64,000 nucleotides of DNA from Chalciporus piperatus (Eukaryota; Basidiomycota; Agaricomycetes; Boletales; Boletaceae). Shown piece by piece: positions 20,101 through 30,519 of the stretch (its first letter is position 1; the number at the start of each line of letters is the position of its first letter). Position numbers and translations under genes: made by a program. Below the pieces are notes generated by a model. It had not been told where the DNA came from, searched no databases, and saw only the letters and a program-made list of their open reading frames with translations. Location: positions 59,278 through 123,277 of the forward strand of contig JBBPTG010000076.1 of the NCBI GenBank assembly GCA_038093975.1. Reading direction: 5' to 3'.

Positions 20101-20946
20101 CTAACTACCATAGAGCTTATCATATATGTTACTTTGGTCAGACAGAACTGCTCTTATTGTTCTCTTGAGTGACTCGTACCTCCTCACCATTGAAGTATCT
20201 TGTTGAGCGGCGAGAGTTCTGCTGTGAACTTGATTCAACGACTCCTGCGCTCTACTCATCATCACCACAGTTCTCATCTTCAGCTTGTCAATGGTGTCAC
20301 CGATTTCACTCAACTCAGTTGACCACTCCTGGTTGGCGCGAAGGACCACACTACATTACCCTCAGTGATAGATCAACATAGGCAATGTACTCATTATCGT
20401 TTCCCCTGGTTGACGAGAATTCACCTTCACTACCTCACCAATCTTTTTGCGACCATCTAATGGATCATAGACAGAGTAGCCATTGCCAACATTGTACAGT
20501 GATAGCCCAGTGATGTCTGATTGATTGCCAAAGACGATGGCGATGGGGAGGGGTGTGTTTGTCGTCACTTCTGAGTCTTCATCGGCGGAGCTGTTAATGA
20601 ACTCGGGACTCATGAAGGCTCTCCACAGGTTTGTTGTTGACAGCACCATTGTCTCCCATGTCCCAGCCTTGTGAATTGTCTCCCCCGTTTTGCTGTTGAC
20701 TATCGCTGGATATGATTGCAGTGCCGAATATCGCCACTTCCTCTTGTTGCAGGGAAGGCAAGGTCTGAACTTGCTGCGCTCCTTGGTGAGTGTGCATTCA
20801 AACTCATTGCCACACAGATTGCAACTCAATGGGTGTTGTTCAGCCGTGTGAAGAAACATGGGGAGATGTCTTACCGGTTCGTAGTGCATGGTGAGTGATG
20901 AGGAGGAACGAAGGACATTGATCACAACCTCTGATTTTAACATCAT
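20101..20946 (-). pseudogene. Hypothetical protein with Cys-pair cluster and coiled-coil end
   Basis: The frame is open from 20946 to 20362, then two in-frame stops (TGA, TAA), then open again in the same frame to 20101; the stops may be decay or lie in an unseen intron. The first part has two cysteine pairs (SCNLCGNEFEC and RPCLPCNKRKW), suggesting a zinc site. The last part is heptad-like and charged (ELSEIGDTIDKLKMR). No family recognised. A similar charged coiled-coil ORF lies at 26474-26836. Confidence 0.45.
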
Positions 20947-21124
20947 TCAATTTCCTTTTTTGTTGCTCTCATATAACTTAATGCCGAGCGCCAACTCTTA
21001 TCAGGTACTTAGTGTAGAGCACTATTTACAATACAATACATGTGAGGTTGTACAAAAAGAATCTGGTGAGATGTCAGGGCGGTGTGCATCAGCAACACTG
21101 CAAAAAGTCTGAAGTTACTGGAAT

Positions 21125-21445
21125 GACTGGATCAGTTAAATCAGTAGTCCAGTGGCCCAGTATCCAGTAGTTTCAGTAGTTTCAGTAACCTAGTCATCCA
21201 GTCATCAAGTAGTTTCAGTAGTCTTAGTAACCCATTGGCCTAGTGGCCCAGTCATCCAGTCATTTCAATAGCTCCAGTAGCTCAGTCATTCAGTCATTCA
21301 GTAGTCTCAGTAGTCTCAGTCATCCAGCAGCCCAGTCATCCAGAATCCAGTCACACCAGTCATATCAGTTATCCAGTTACCCAGCCATCTCAGCTATTCA
21401 GTCACCCGATCACTCCAGTACTCAGTCATCTAATAGAGTCATTCT
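21125..21445 (+). repeat. CAGT-rich degenerate tandem array
   Basis: Units of about 9-11 bp around CCAGTCATCCAGTAG, CAGTAGTTTCAG. It starts beside GCAACACTGCAAAAAGTCTG; the same junction in inverted form is at about 26395-26450, next to the inverted array 26140-26420. Confidence 0.85.
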
Positions 21446-21499
21446 AATTAGTGACATTTAATAATGATTCATAGAATGGATTATACCTAAAGTCCCCAA

Positions 21500-21716
21500 A
21501 AATGTGTACTAAAAGTGTAGTTAACAATGTGGGAAAGGGTATTAGGATTGAGTGTAGTGAAGTGTAGAAAAAAGCATAGTAAAAGTGTAGTTACAAGTGT
21601 GGGAAAGTATAGCTAGATTGAGTGTAGCTAAAGTGTACAAAAAAGCATAGTAAAAGTGTAGTCAAGAGTGTGGGAAAGTATAGTTAGATTGAATGTAGCA
21701 AAAGTGTACAAAAGCA
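21500..21716 (+). repeat. AAAGTGTA minisatellite
   Basis: Same blocks as 9584-9866 (AAAGTGTACAAAA, AAAGTGTAGTTAC, GTGGGAAAGTATAGCTAG). No hairpin array follows here; a genic-looking stretch does. Confidence 0.83.
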
Positions 21717-21946
21717 ACCTTTACTTGGGGTTGGGACATGCACCGGTAGCCGAAACGGACCGCTGCGGGGTTCGAAAATTGACGACTTCCCCCGACACCA
21801 ACTGCACAGTGAGCCTGTGTCCAGTTTTTCACCATGTAAAGCACCAGCAGACCATAAGGAGCGCGAGAGGTGAGTAGCATTGATTATTGATGCAGGCCGT
21901 TCGCCATCCACACTGCACCTGACCTCTGAGTCTCCTGACAGAGCAA

Positions 21947-22079
21947 ATGTTATCTGCCGCATTGAGGACAATTGCCCAGGGCTCGGACCGACTCGCGTAA
22001 GTCAGTTGTAATCACCTTATCGACGCTAACATTTACCTGTCGCCACATCAGCCTTGGCGCTTTCTGTCATATCCCATGA
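21947..22079 (+). other. Possible spliced mini-ORF or 5' gene fragment
   Basis: ATG at 21947 opens a frame (MLSAALRTIAQGSDRLA) crossing a well-formed 55-bp intron at 21997-22051 with GTAAGT donor, CTAAC branch site and CAG acceptor, then continuing LGAFCHIP to a stop inside the first hairpin (22077-22079). It may be the start of a host gene truncated by the hairpin segment. The intron is convincing; the gene identity is unknown. Confidence 0.4.
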
Positions 22080-22182
22080 AAGACTTGCGGTCTCGTCTTT
22101 CATGGGACACGCAAGTTTTCGCTGGGAGCCTCCCTTTGGAGCGTGTCCCATGAAGCAGACTTGCTCTGCTCCTTCATGGGAC
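22072..22182. repeat. Two related hairpins (TCCCATGAA stems)
   Basis: 22072-22107: TCCCATGAAAGAC, 10-nt loop, GTCTTTCATGGGA, a perfect 13-bp stem. 22145-22182: GTCCCATGAAGCAGA, 5-nt loop, then TCTGC, a two-base bulge and CTTCATGGGAC. Both share the TCCCATGAA arm and lie 37 bp apart. Confidence 0.9.
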
Positions 22183-22244
22183 AAGCATCCATGCCAGGTA
22201 CAGGTCGGGTTCATTACTTGACGGCTACGCTAATGCAAAAAAAA

Positions 22245-22560
22245 TTTGACCCTCCAGACCCTCATTGCCTCTTGTCATCTCTCGTTGCGTCTCGTCTCTT
22301 GTCATTTCTCGTTGCCTCTCTCCTCCCGTCGTCTTTCACCTCTCGTCACCTCTCGCCTCTCATCGCCTTTCACCTCTCGTCTCTCATCGCCTCTCTTGCA
22401 CATCCTTCACGGTCACATCTTGCACATTCTTCATGGTTGCATCTCGCCTCTCATCTCCCGTCATCTCTCACCTTTCGTTGCCTCTTGCCTTTCGTTGCCT
22501 CTTGCTTCTCATTGCCTCTCTCCTCTCGTCGTCTCTTCTCTCTCATCACCCTTCTCGCAC
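22245..22560 (+). repeat. Pyrimidine-rich degenerate tandem repeat
   Basis: Repeats of about 10-25 bp from words CTCATTGCCTCT, CATCTCTCGT, CACCTCTCGTC. All three frames are open over long stretches because of the composition, so open frames here are not evidence of genes. Confidence 0.85.
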
Positions 22561-22685
22561 ATCCTTCACGGTTGCATAAACATGCCATCTCGTACCTCAC
22601 GAACATCCATGCAGATGCACAACACACCACCTCTCTCATCCCACCTCTTGCAGATTGTGTATGGTTGTCGGGGATCAGGTACAGT

Positions 22686-23137
22686 TAGTGATTCAAAGTC
22701 CGGTTGCAGGACCACAAAAAGACCGGCAACTGAACCAAACCGACATCGGTTGCAACTGGACTGTGGTTGCCGGTTGCCTTGGATTTAGGAAAAATGAAAG
22801 ACCTGTCTAGGATTATTAGGACAACCGGTCATATATTATATATACAGTATATTAGTAGCTAATAATGTAAATTCTTGCACTTGAAATCCCCGCATTTCAC
22901 ACACATGTCCAAATCCAGTAATATTATGTATTTAAAATCATTAAATTTGTCGCTTTGAACCGGTTCTGAGCACAACCAGTTGCCAACCGGTTGCAACTGC
23001 TCAGGCAATCGCTAACAACCGGTTGTTGGCAGTTTCAGTCCGGTTGCCTGAGATCTGAGTAAGTAAAAGACCGGTCCAGATCTGGTTGCCTCAAAAAGTG
23101 GTCAAAAAACCGGACCGAACCGGACTTTTAAACACTA
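22686..23137. mobile_element. hAT-type MITE
   Basis: 452 bp, from TAGTGATTCAAAGTCCGG to CGGACTTTTAAACACTA; same subfamily as 55367. Flanks GGTACAGT and GTAAGTGT do not form a convincing duplication. Confidence 0.85.
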
Positions 23138-23212
23138 GTAAGTGTTGTAAAGACTGAATCTGATTTGGTAGTAAACTTGAATCTGATGTCCAACTTGAAG
23201 TAGACCTCCGCC

Positions 23213-23473
23213 ATGATCACCCGCGCCTTGTCCACTGATCTTCAAAGCCTTGGTTACAAATTCTGGGCAATGTATGGCACTCACTCATTTTGTAGATGGG
23301 AATGTCAACATCGACTTCGCGATCAGCGCTGGACTCCAAGCATGGTGGCATCTTGGGGAGGTTGGTCTCAAGTGGAGGCGATTACCATGTTTCGCCACTA
23401 CTATTCCCCCAACGACAACCATGAGTTCATGATTGACTATGATCACAATGATGGCAAGCGTCCTTGTCATTAG
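23213..23473 (+). pseudogene. Tyrosine recombinase C-terminal fragment (Crypton-like)
   Basis: 86 codons with the C-terminal catalytic region of a basidiomycete tyrosine recombinase: YGTHSF, then SWGGWSQVEAITMFRHYYSPND. In this family HSFRRGG carries the HxxR catalytic pair; here it reads HSFCRWE, so the arginine is Cys. A tyrosine remains in FRHYYS. The N-terminal catalytic region is missing upstream, where a MITE ends at 23137. Such enzymes recombine element ends with target DNA. Confidence 0.65.
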
Positions 23474-23689
23474 ATTTGCAAATTAGATATATCTGAGGTC
23501 TTCCATATGCACATGTTTACAATATGCTTAGTTCATTGAAATCACAAAGATGTGAACAGATTGTTCAAAAAGCAATGAATGGAAAGGAAGACAGAAAGAG
23601 ACAAAATGGTACAAAAACAAAACACAAAACAAAACAAAAGAGTTAGCAGCGGGCAAAGCCAATATCAGCTAATCAATCTGCTCCACTCC

Positions 23690-24660
23690 CATGCTCCTCC
23701 AAATCTCCCACCTATTCATAGATCTCCACCGTGCTTGCCACTTGACCTCTGAGAAGTCACCAGCATCATCTCCCTCAACATCTCTGCAGTCAAGTCCCTC
23801 TCTCTTCGAGAAATGGCCTCCACGATCTTGCGTGAGGGTTAGAGATTGTCATCATCACTGGCTGCCTTGCGCTTGCCTTTGAAGGACGTAGATTTCTTGC
23901 TCTCAGCTGGCCTGGTGAGAAATGCAAAAAATTGCTCCTTGTCTCCAGCAAACTCCTCGTGAAGCTGGACATACAGCCTCTCTCGCTGGTTAATGGTGAC
24001 CTTGATCCTCTCCCAAAGAGAATTTGGTTTGTGATCCTTGCGTGGTCCATACTTCTCCCACATCTCTCAAATGACCCCCTTCTTCATCTGTGCCACCACA
24101 TTGCGAAGTAAATCCGCTCGAGTGAGAACCTCATAGTCAGCTTCACAGGCCTGTAGTGTGGCCTCCTCACTTGTAGGGCTTGAACTGGCTCACAGTGGAA
24201 GTGAGGCTATGTGGCTATGCGGTGTGGTGAATGGAGTGCCAGTGATGGGTGTGATAGCGGCGACAGCCTGAGCTGGTCTGCCCTCGGACAGACAGCTCTC
24301 CCACTCGTTCCCGAGCTGGCAAAGGTATGCCCACTATTATGTCTGGATCTCAAGCTGAGAACCTGGACCAGAGCCAGCAGTGACAACAGGAGCGGCCTGC
24401 AGTGGAGGGGGGGCTGCAAGGTCGATGCCATAGTAGTCGGCAACCCTTTTCCTCAAATCATCAACACAACCAGACTTCATGAGCACCCTGTTTCCACTGG
24501 CTGCCAAGTTTGCCTGGTCAACCCAATATTTGAGCTCAGCAGCCTTCGCACCAGCAATTGTGCTTGCACTCATGCCTGGTGGAACCACTGGCATCAGCTT
24601 CACAACCGTAGCAACAGAGGGCACAGAGTCTGGAGAATCAGTCGTGGCAGCAGCATACTA
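23690..24660 (-). pseudogene. Basidiomycete hypothetical protein with SAP-like motif
   Basis: Starts near 24624 (MPSVATVVKLMPVV). An N-terminal helix-extended-loop-helix resembling a SAP DNA-binding motif follows (VLMKSGCVDDLRKRVADYYG). A probable intron removes part of 24300-24350, then LGNEWESCLSEGRPAQAVAA, and further down MWEKYGPRKDHKPNSLWERI and a basic KGKRKAASDDDN. Several stops interrupt it (for example after DDDNL and before EMWEKYG). Multi-copy relatives with this layout occur in Agaricomycetes, as I remember them; function unknown. It lies next to the Crypton-like scrap on the opposite strand. Confidence 0.5.
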
Positions 24661-24769
24661 CTAGTGCCTGGGATGTCCTCTGCGACCATCGCCTTGCTCG
24701 TCCAGCTCATTCTCGCTGCACTCGCCGTTTCAGTTTCACTCGACAGCGACAGCAAATTTCAGAAGGATT

Positions 24770-25396
24770 AGAATGATTCACGCACCCGGAAGAAAAATCA
24801 ATGGTGTTTGTTCCGTGCGGGTGTTATTGAGCCAGTGGAACACGGAGATGGCAGGGGAGGGACCCAGAGGTGTTCTGGTGTCGAGTGTGTATTGTTGTCT
24901 GTGCTCGCTCACGCACGCTGAGCATGCGAATGTATTTTCGACCGAACGGGCACGCGCATTTTGTCTTGTTTGCGCATGGGTTCGTTCATTGGGTGGATGA
25001 GATGCGATGGGGAGGAGGACGAAGGGGGATGGGGAATGGACGCAGGCAAGATGAGGCCTTGAGGCCTTGTGTCGAACGCACTCGCTCGTGTCAATCACAC
25101 GAGGGTGGTGGTGCTGTGCAGATCTGCTCGGATTGGGGGAAAGATGTACCTGAAAAAATGGGGTGTGTGTGCTGCGAGCATTTCACTCTTGTGGCCGAGA
25201 GTGAGACGCACACAGCGCACCGTCCCAATTGCCGTCGTCTTCGTCGACCTGCAAGCCCCTACGGGCTCGTTGCCATTTTGGGACAAGGTCGAAGTGTGCT
25301 AAGCGGGCTGACGGCAGACGAGCACAGCTGCCGTGTCCTGAGACACACTTATGTTAGCTGCTCCCGCCAACGCGGTGTGTCTTGCGTGAGGAAAGC
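24770..25396. other. No gene seen; hairpin-bearing stretch
   Basis: Long open frames on both strands are mutual shadows in moderately GC-rich sequence. An imperfect stem-loop spans about 25219-25290 (GTCCCAATTGCC against GGCAACGAGCCC...TTGGGAC) with an inner AGCCCCTACGGGCT hairpin. No motif recognised. Confidence 0.4.
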
Positions 25397-25498
25397 ATGG
25401 TAAAAGTGTAGTTACAAGTGTAGTCAAAAGCGTAGCAAAGTGTGTTGGGATTAGTGTACAAAAGATGTACAAAAAGTGTAATACATGTCTAGTGTAGG
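25397..25498 (+). repeat. AAAGTGTA minisatellite, short copy
   Basis: About 100 bp of the same blocks (AAAAGTGTAGTTACAAGTG, GTACAAAAAGTGTA), followed by the same spacer AATGCTCAGACTT as E1. Confidence 0.8.
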
Positions 25499-25559
25499 AA
25501 AATGCTCAGACTTCACAAAAATCCGTGCAAGTGGGTCACGTGTTTGTCATGTGACCACG

Positions 25560-26030
25560 TTGAACTTGTCACACCACTTTTGAGTCACTCTCTTTCAACC
25601 ACAACACCTCATTCACATGCCTTGAGCCTCAACAACCACAGCAACACGGCCGGCATGGGCTCAACAGCCCCGTCAGCATCATCAGGTGAGTCACTATTCA
25701 CCCTCACCACCACTACCCACCTCAAACACCCACTCGGGCTGGACCAACAACAAAAAAGCTGGCAGAGGCTCAACAGCCCCACCGGCTTTCAAGGTTCATT
25801 TTTTGTCCATTGCAACAGGCCTGCTCACCTTGCACATGGCCGCTCAGGCTGCTTGCCCCACCACCACCACCACCCACATCCTTGAACTCAAACAACAAAG
25901 CCGGCAGAGGCTCAACAGCCCCACCAGTGTTCGAGGTTTGTTTTTTTTGTTGCCCAGCACAGCTGCTCACCTCAAACACAGCCGCTCTGGCTGCTTGATC
26001 ACCACCATCTACCACTTCCCACTGTAGCAC
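25560..26030 (+). repeat. Hairpin array, third copy (E-related)
   Basis: Three cores (about 25646, 25755, 25898) of the pattern GCCGGCATGGGCTCAACAGC-CCCG, the first followed by CAGGTGAGT. Together with the minisatellite and spacer before it, this reproduces the E1 interior order, but the CATCAGG termini are not found here. Confidence 0.75.
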
Positions 26031-26139
26031 AATATATGTGCTAGTTAGACAAATATATTTTGCATTTTTCCTGAACTCCTGAACTGCATATAGTGTGAAA
26101 TAATTCTAAAATATAGTGAAATAGTAATTGGGTACTGGA

Positions 26140-26420
26140 TTGCTGGACCCCTGAGTGGCTGGGTTACTGAAGTGACTGGATTACTGGGGTGACTGGTGAC
26201 TGGTGTGCCTAATGTGACTGGATTACTGGACCACTGAGTAACTGGACCACTAGAGTAACTGGATGACTGGGATGATTGGATGACTGGACTGGCTGGATTA
26301 CTGAAGTGACTGGTAGACTGGATTGACTGATTACTGGAATGACTGGCTGACTGGATGACTGAGCAACTGAGCAACTGGTGTACTGGTTTAACTGATCCAG
26401 TCATTCCAGTAACTTCAGAC
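26140..26420 (-). repeat. CAGT-rich array, inverted copy
   Basis: Plus strand reads GACTGGATTACTGG-type units, the reverse complement of 21125-21445. The outer junction (CAGACTTTTTGCAGTGTTGC) mirrors the one at about 21095-21115. Confidence 0.83.
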
Positions 26421-26473
26421 TTTTTGCAGTGTTGCTAATGTGAGCCAAGAAAATAGCGAGAAAACCAACCTAT

Positions 26474-26836
26474 TCATGAAAGCAAGTCCGGCCTTGGTTG
26501 ACCAAACATCTGAGTCCCCACCGCTCTGCTCTCCTGCAGTTGGCAGAGCTGTTCACGAAAGATTTGAACCTTGTGATGTTGTGCGGCGACCAATTCCTCC
26601 TGTTCTCTGATGCACTGTTCGTTACCCTCATCGATCAATGCCAATGATGCCTCCAGGTGAGAGAGGTGCACTGAGTGTCTGTAGCGCCGCTGTGATTGAT
26701 CACTTAGTTGCTGGAATCGATTGTGGATCTGTTGCCGCATTTCCTCTAATGCCTCAGTTTGCTTGAGTGCCGAGTCCAATTTTTGCCACTGTTGCCTGAG
26801 TCTTTCTTGGAGGTCAATGTCATGTGATGTGGACAT
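26474..26836 (-). CDS. Hypothetical coiled-coil protein
   Basis: 120 codons, MSTSHDIDLQERL to a stop, rich in Q, E, R and L with heptad spacing (LRQQWQKLDSALKQTEALEE); no domain recognised. It starts 26 bp beyond the truncated gypsy Pol. It may be the 3' part of a longer element-borne gene, similar in character to 20101-20349 and 49462-50216. Whether it is expressed is unknown. Confidence 0.4.
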   Translation of the reverse strand: MSTSHDIDLQERLRQQWQKLDSALKQTEALEEMRQQIHNRFQQLSDQSQRRYRHSVHLSHLEASLALIDEGNEQCIREQEELVAAQHHKVQIFREQLCQLQESRAVGTQMFGQPRPDLLS

Positions 26837-26861
26837 GTCTGAAGATTCGGATGAATGACTT

Positions 26862-29175
26862 CAAAATTAAAGCCACATGATTTAGGAAAACCTGTGGTAA
26901 GCTTGTGCAGTTGACTTTCCCTTTGTGAGGGTGCACGTTTGACAATGTTCTACATATGTTTTAACGTCCTTTGTGACACCAGGCCACGAGAAATAACGAG
27001 TAACCAAATGTAAAGTATGTCCTTGGCCAAGATGTAAAGTACGCCCTTGGCCACCATGGCCACCAATGGGAGAATCATGAAGGATTGTAAGAAGTTTGAT
27101 ACGTAAAGAAGTAGGTATAAAACTTTGTTTTTATCATTTTGAAATACTATAGACCCCTCGTCAACAACGAAGCCATTTATATTATTATTTTTTATTTTTT
27201 CTGATTCATTTTGTATTTCGTCATAAATAGGCGAAGAAAGAGTAACTGCATTAATAAAAACCGAAGCAGGAAGTACCGTAATATTTTTGTTATGGTCGGG
27301 ATCTGCTTCTCCGTGATCTTCTCTACGAGATAAAGCATCTGCCCTTCCATTTGTAGAACCCGGTTTATAAATAATCGAGTAATTGTACTCTGAGAGCAAC
27401 ACGTTCCAACGTGCTTGATGTGGGCTCAGAGTTTGGGGAGATTTCCAATATTCGAGATTCTTGTGATCAGTCCAAATCTCGAAATGTTCTCGACCCATTA
27501 GATAATGTCTCCATTCCAGCAAAGCCCGTATGACAGCTAGAAGCTCCTTGTCATAAACTGGGTAGTTCTTCTCGGCAGAACTAAAGGAATGGGAAATGAA
27601 AGCACAGGGCCTCCAGAGGCCATCATTACATTTAACTGAGAGCACAGCTCCTGTTGCAATATCACTAGTGTCTGTTTCTACTCTGACTTCTTTAAAGCAG
27701 TCAGGGTAAGCTAAAAGCAGAGCGGTAGTGAATTGCTGTTTTAGCTTGTCAAAAGCTTGCTGTTACTCCGGCCCCCACCGGTATGGTGTGTCCTTTTTGG
27801 TGAGGTCATTCAAGGGACGAGCAATGTCAGCAAAGCCCTGAATAAAACATCGATAGAAGTTAGCCAATCCTAAAAATGACTGAACCCCCTTCAACCGAGT
27901 TGGCACTGGCCAATCCAGAATAGCCTGCACCTTTGAATTGTCCATTTCTACACCTTTCTGAGAGATAATCATTCCCATGAAATCCATGGATTGTACAGTG
28001 AAGCTACACTTTTCTGGTTTTACGTAAAGATCGTTCTCCCTGAGACGTTGCAATATGGTTTTAACTATTTCTAGGTGCTCTGCTCTAGATTTTCCGAACG
28101 TAAAGATCATAAGATCGTCAATATAAATAATCAAAACTCCGTGTCGATCGCTAAACAGATCGTTCATCATTTGTTGAAACGTGGGGGGAGAGTTCGTAAG
28201 TCCAAAGTATATAACGACAGGTTCGTAAGCGCCGAATGGAGTAACGAAAGCCGCTTTCCATTCGTCGCCTTCTTTTATTCTAACATTATTGTAACCCCAA
28301 CGAAGGTCCATTTTAGTAAACATATCAGCTCCTTTGAGCTGGTCAATAAGTCCAGAAATGAGGGGAAGAGGGTAAGCATTCTTGACAGTTCCCTCATTTA
28401 CGTAGCGATAGTCCATAACTAATCTCTTTTTACCGTCCTTTTTTGGGATAAAGAATACAGGCGATGTCTGAGGGAATTTCGACGGACGAAGATATCCTTT
28501 CGATAACTCCTTATCGATGAACTTTTTGACGTCATCTAGTTCCTGTTCGGACATCGGAATCACCCGACCCTTTTTGGGAACGAAATCAGGCTTGAGATCT
28601 ATTGCGTGGTCCCACGCCTTTCGGGTAGGCATACACTCACTCTCTTGCTCTGAGAAGACGTCTAGGTATTTGTGGAGTTCTACTGGGACTTTCTCGGTGA
28701 GCCCCGCCTCAAACACTCGATGAATAGAAAAAAAATGTTTCAAATGATAATTAACTACTTTGCACTGATCAGTACAGCTTGTGAATTTTACTAGTTTGGA
28801 CACCCAATCAATTTCAGGGTTGTGCCTTTCAAGCCAATCATAGCCAATGATCATATGATGTGTGCCAAGTACGGAAACAAAAGTGTCCATATGTTCGAAG
28901 TGTCCATTGTGTCCCAAAACAAGCGAAACCTTGTGAGTGACACCGCCTATCGCTCCCTCTGAGCCGTCGGCATTGTACACTGGAATAGGAAAAGGAAGTT
29001 CTTCCAGTGTCAAACCATGTCGCTCACAGAACGATTTATTTATAAAGGTTTCGGTTGCGCTAATAGAGCAGCAAACTCCATTTTCTTCCATTGCTCCCCT
29101 TTGTCGTACATAGTAGTAATAGCAAGATCCAGCTCGTTTTTCCGATTCTGATTTCTTACAGGAGTTTGTGGTCAT
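26862..29175 (-). pseudogene. Gypsy chromovirus Pol, second copy (PR-RT-RNase H, truncated integrase)
   Basis: Open on the minus strand from MTTNSCKKSESEK. Protease region: the usual D[ST]GAT triplet reads SISAT before ETFINKSF, so the catalytic aspartate seems absent. RT is well kept: MDYRYVNEG, FVTPFGAYEPVV and the box YIDDLMIF. A TAA at 27763-27765 interrupts between RT and RNase H; the same frame continues through TDTSD, EKNYPVYDKELLAV and WTDHKNLEYW. A one-base loss near 27130 shifts the frame (NKVLYLLL versus NKVFVPIS in the other copy). A deletion of about 60 bp then joins sequence equivalent to 573 and 634 of the first copy, and homology ends near 26862. No integrase core remains. Confidence 0.92.
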
Positions 29176-29221
29176 GGGGAGGAGGAACGGGAGCTTTCGG
29201 ATGATGAATTGAAATGAGGGG

Positions 29222-29928
29222 GTGGGCTTCGGTATCCTTGATTTTCCTGAGCGTCTAACTCTGCTGACATATATCCTTACTGAACTCTATCTTCCAAGGG
29301 ATCTCTGGGGATGACAGACATGAGGACAGAGGAAATATTTCTTGGAGCGGAGGTAGTACCTTCGACGCTTAAGGGAATCTCAGCAGACCTTCTGAGGAAG
29401 TTTCCTAAGATCTGATGTGATTTTGCACATATACTAAAGCTTCTATCCTTGAGTAGTAGCGAAAACTATCGTAATACAAGATTTTGTTGATTGTTCGTTT
29501 TCTATTTTTGTACCTCGGCGGTGCTGCCGGCTTACGTTGCTACGTATGACTCAGCCAAGGGGACGGCGACGTGCTTTTCCCTTGTCGTCCTTTGCTATTG
29601 GGCATGACCCCAATACGGTCTTCGAATCAAAATACTATCGTATGAGGGTAACAGAGGCGGGGCACTAAAGGCTGGCCCAAAAGAAGTGAATAGCCAAAAG
29701 GCGAATGCGTGACCTCAACAGGTATTCACGTGAACCTGCGTGGTGTCTACAGTCAAAGGGTTGGTGCATAAGCGGGCCCCAAGACGTCTCGAACCATGAA
29801 AGAGCCCCTAGTGCACTATGGGGTGAAGCAACTTTATTCTTATTGATGGCGGATGACCATATAAACAACAGTCGACGGAGTTGTTGTCTCCTGCGTGTCA
29901 TGTATGCAAACAATCGTTCTAGATCCAC
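29222..29928 (-). pseudogene. Gypsy gag region remnant
   Basis: Lies between the 5' LTR and Pol. A frame from 29928 contains HSALGALSWFETSWGP and ends FFWASL at 29665; further along come RRRYYLRSKKYF and a C/H cluster (CPHVCHPQ) that may be a decayed zinc knuckle. Stops at several points. The inverted scrap at 11964-12573 is homologous. The gag assignment is positional plus the LSWFE motif. Confidence 0.6.
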
Positions 29929-29960
29929 TCTTTCGCCCTAGAGTCCAGGCGGTGTGTTCA

Positions 29961-29970
29961 AGTCTAATTC
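29961..29970 (-). promoter_or_regulatory. Self-priming primer-binding site candidate
   Basis: Three bases after the 5' LTR the minus strand reads GAATTAGACT. It contains ATTAGACT, the exact complement of AGTCTAAT in the LTR 33 nt downstream of the TATA box. This is the arrangement of Tf1/sushi elements, where the 5' end of the element RNA folds back to prime reverse transcription. No match to a tRNA 3' end (TGG...) is present. Confidence 0.6.
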
Positions 29971-29973
29971 AAG

Positions 29974-30403
29974 TGTTATGACGTAGTCACAACACACAGC
30001 GGGGACTTAGGCCACACTAGACCTCGCGAAGAGATAGGCTGAGTACTAAAACTTAATTGCAGTGAAGCAACAAATGGATTAGACTGAGGTCTGTGATAAG
30101 TACAGGGCTACTTATATACTATTGAGATGTGTGCACAGACCAAGAAAGATAGATAAGGTAAATGAAACGATGATAAGAAAAGGTACCAGGTACAGACTAG
30201 GGTCTAGGCCGTGACATCATTGCTGACTCATCTGAGTCTGAACCTTTGTCACGTGACCTGATTATGTAATAGATTACGTAATGCTACATGGACTACTGGA
30301 GCGGATAAAGATGAATCTGGCTTGACCCCTAACTTGTAGACAAAGTCCAGTGGTCGAATACCATTGTAGGCAAAAGGTTGAAAAGGTTTTAAATACTATA
30401 ACA
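29974..30403 (-). repeat. 5' LTR of second gypsy copy
   Basis: 430 bp from TGTTATGACGTAGTC to AAATACTATAACA on the plus strand. Flanks TCAAG (primer side) and TCCAT. No second LTR follows Pol at 26.86 kb, so the element is 3'-truncated. Confidence 0.9.
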
Positions 30404-30519
30404 TCCATAGTCTCATTCTTACCTGCATTCCATCTGTCTTGCAATCAATTGTGTTCCATTGTTTCCATTGGAATTTCAGATTCATTCTGAACTATGCATG
30501 TGATCTCTAGTATCTCGCT

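Noticed and set aside
22143..22788. Three overlapping plus-strand open frames of 100-180 codons
   Set aside because: They arise from the pyrimidine-rich tandem repeat and have no protein-like motif.
22678..23145. 8-bp duplication around the MITE at 22686
   Set aside because: GGTACAGT and GTAAGTGT do not align well enough to count.
24778..25403. Overlapping open frames on both strands (up to 177 codons)
   Set aside because: Frames on both strands shadow each other; no domain, intron signals or neighbours support a gene.
29969..30408. Solo-LTR interpretation of 29974-30403
   Set aside because: Flanks TCAAG and TCCAT differ, and the gypsy gag and pol follow in the correct orientation, so it is the 5' LTR of a truncated element.
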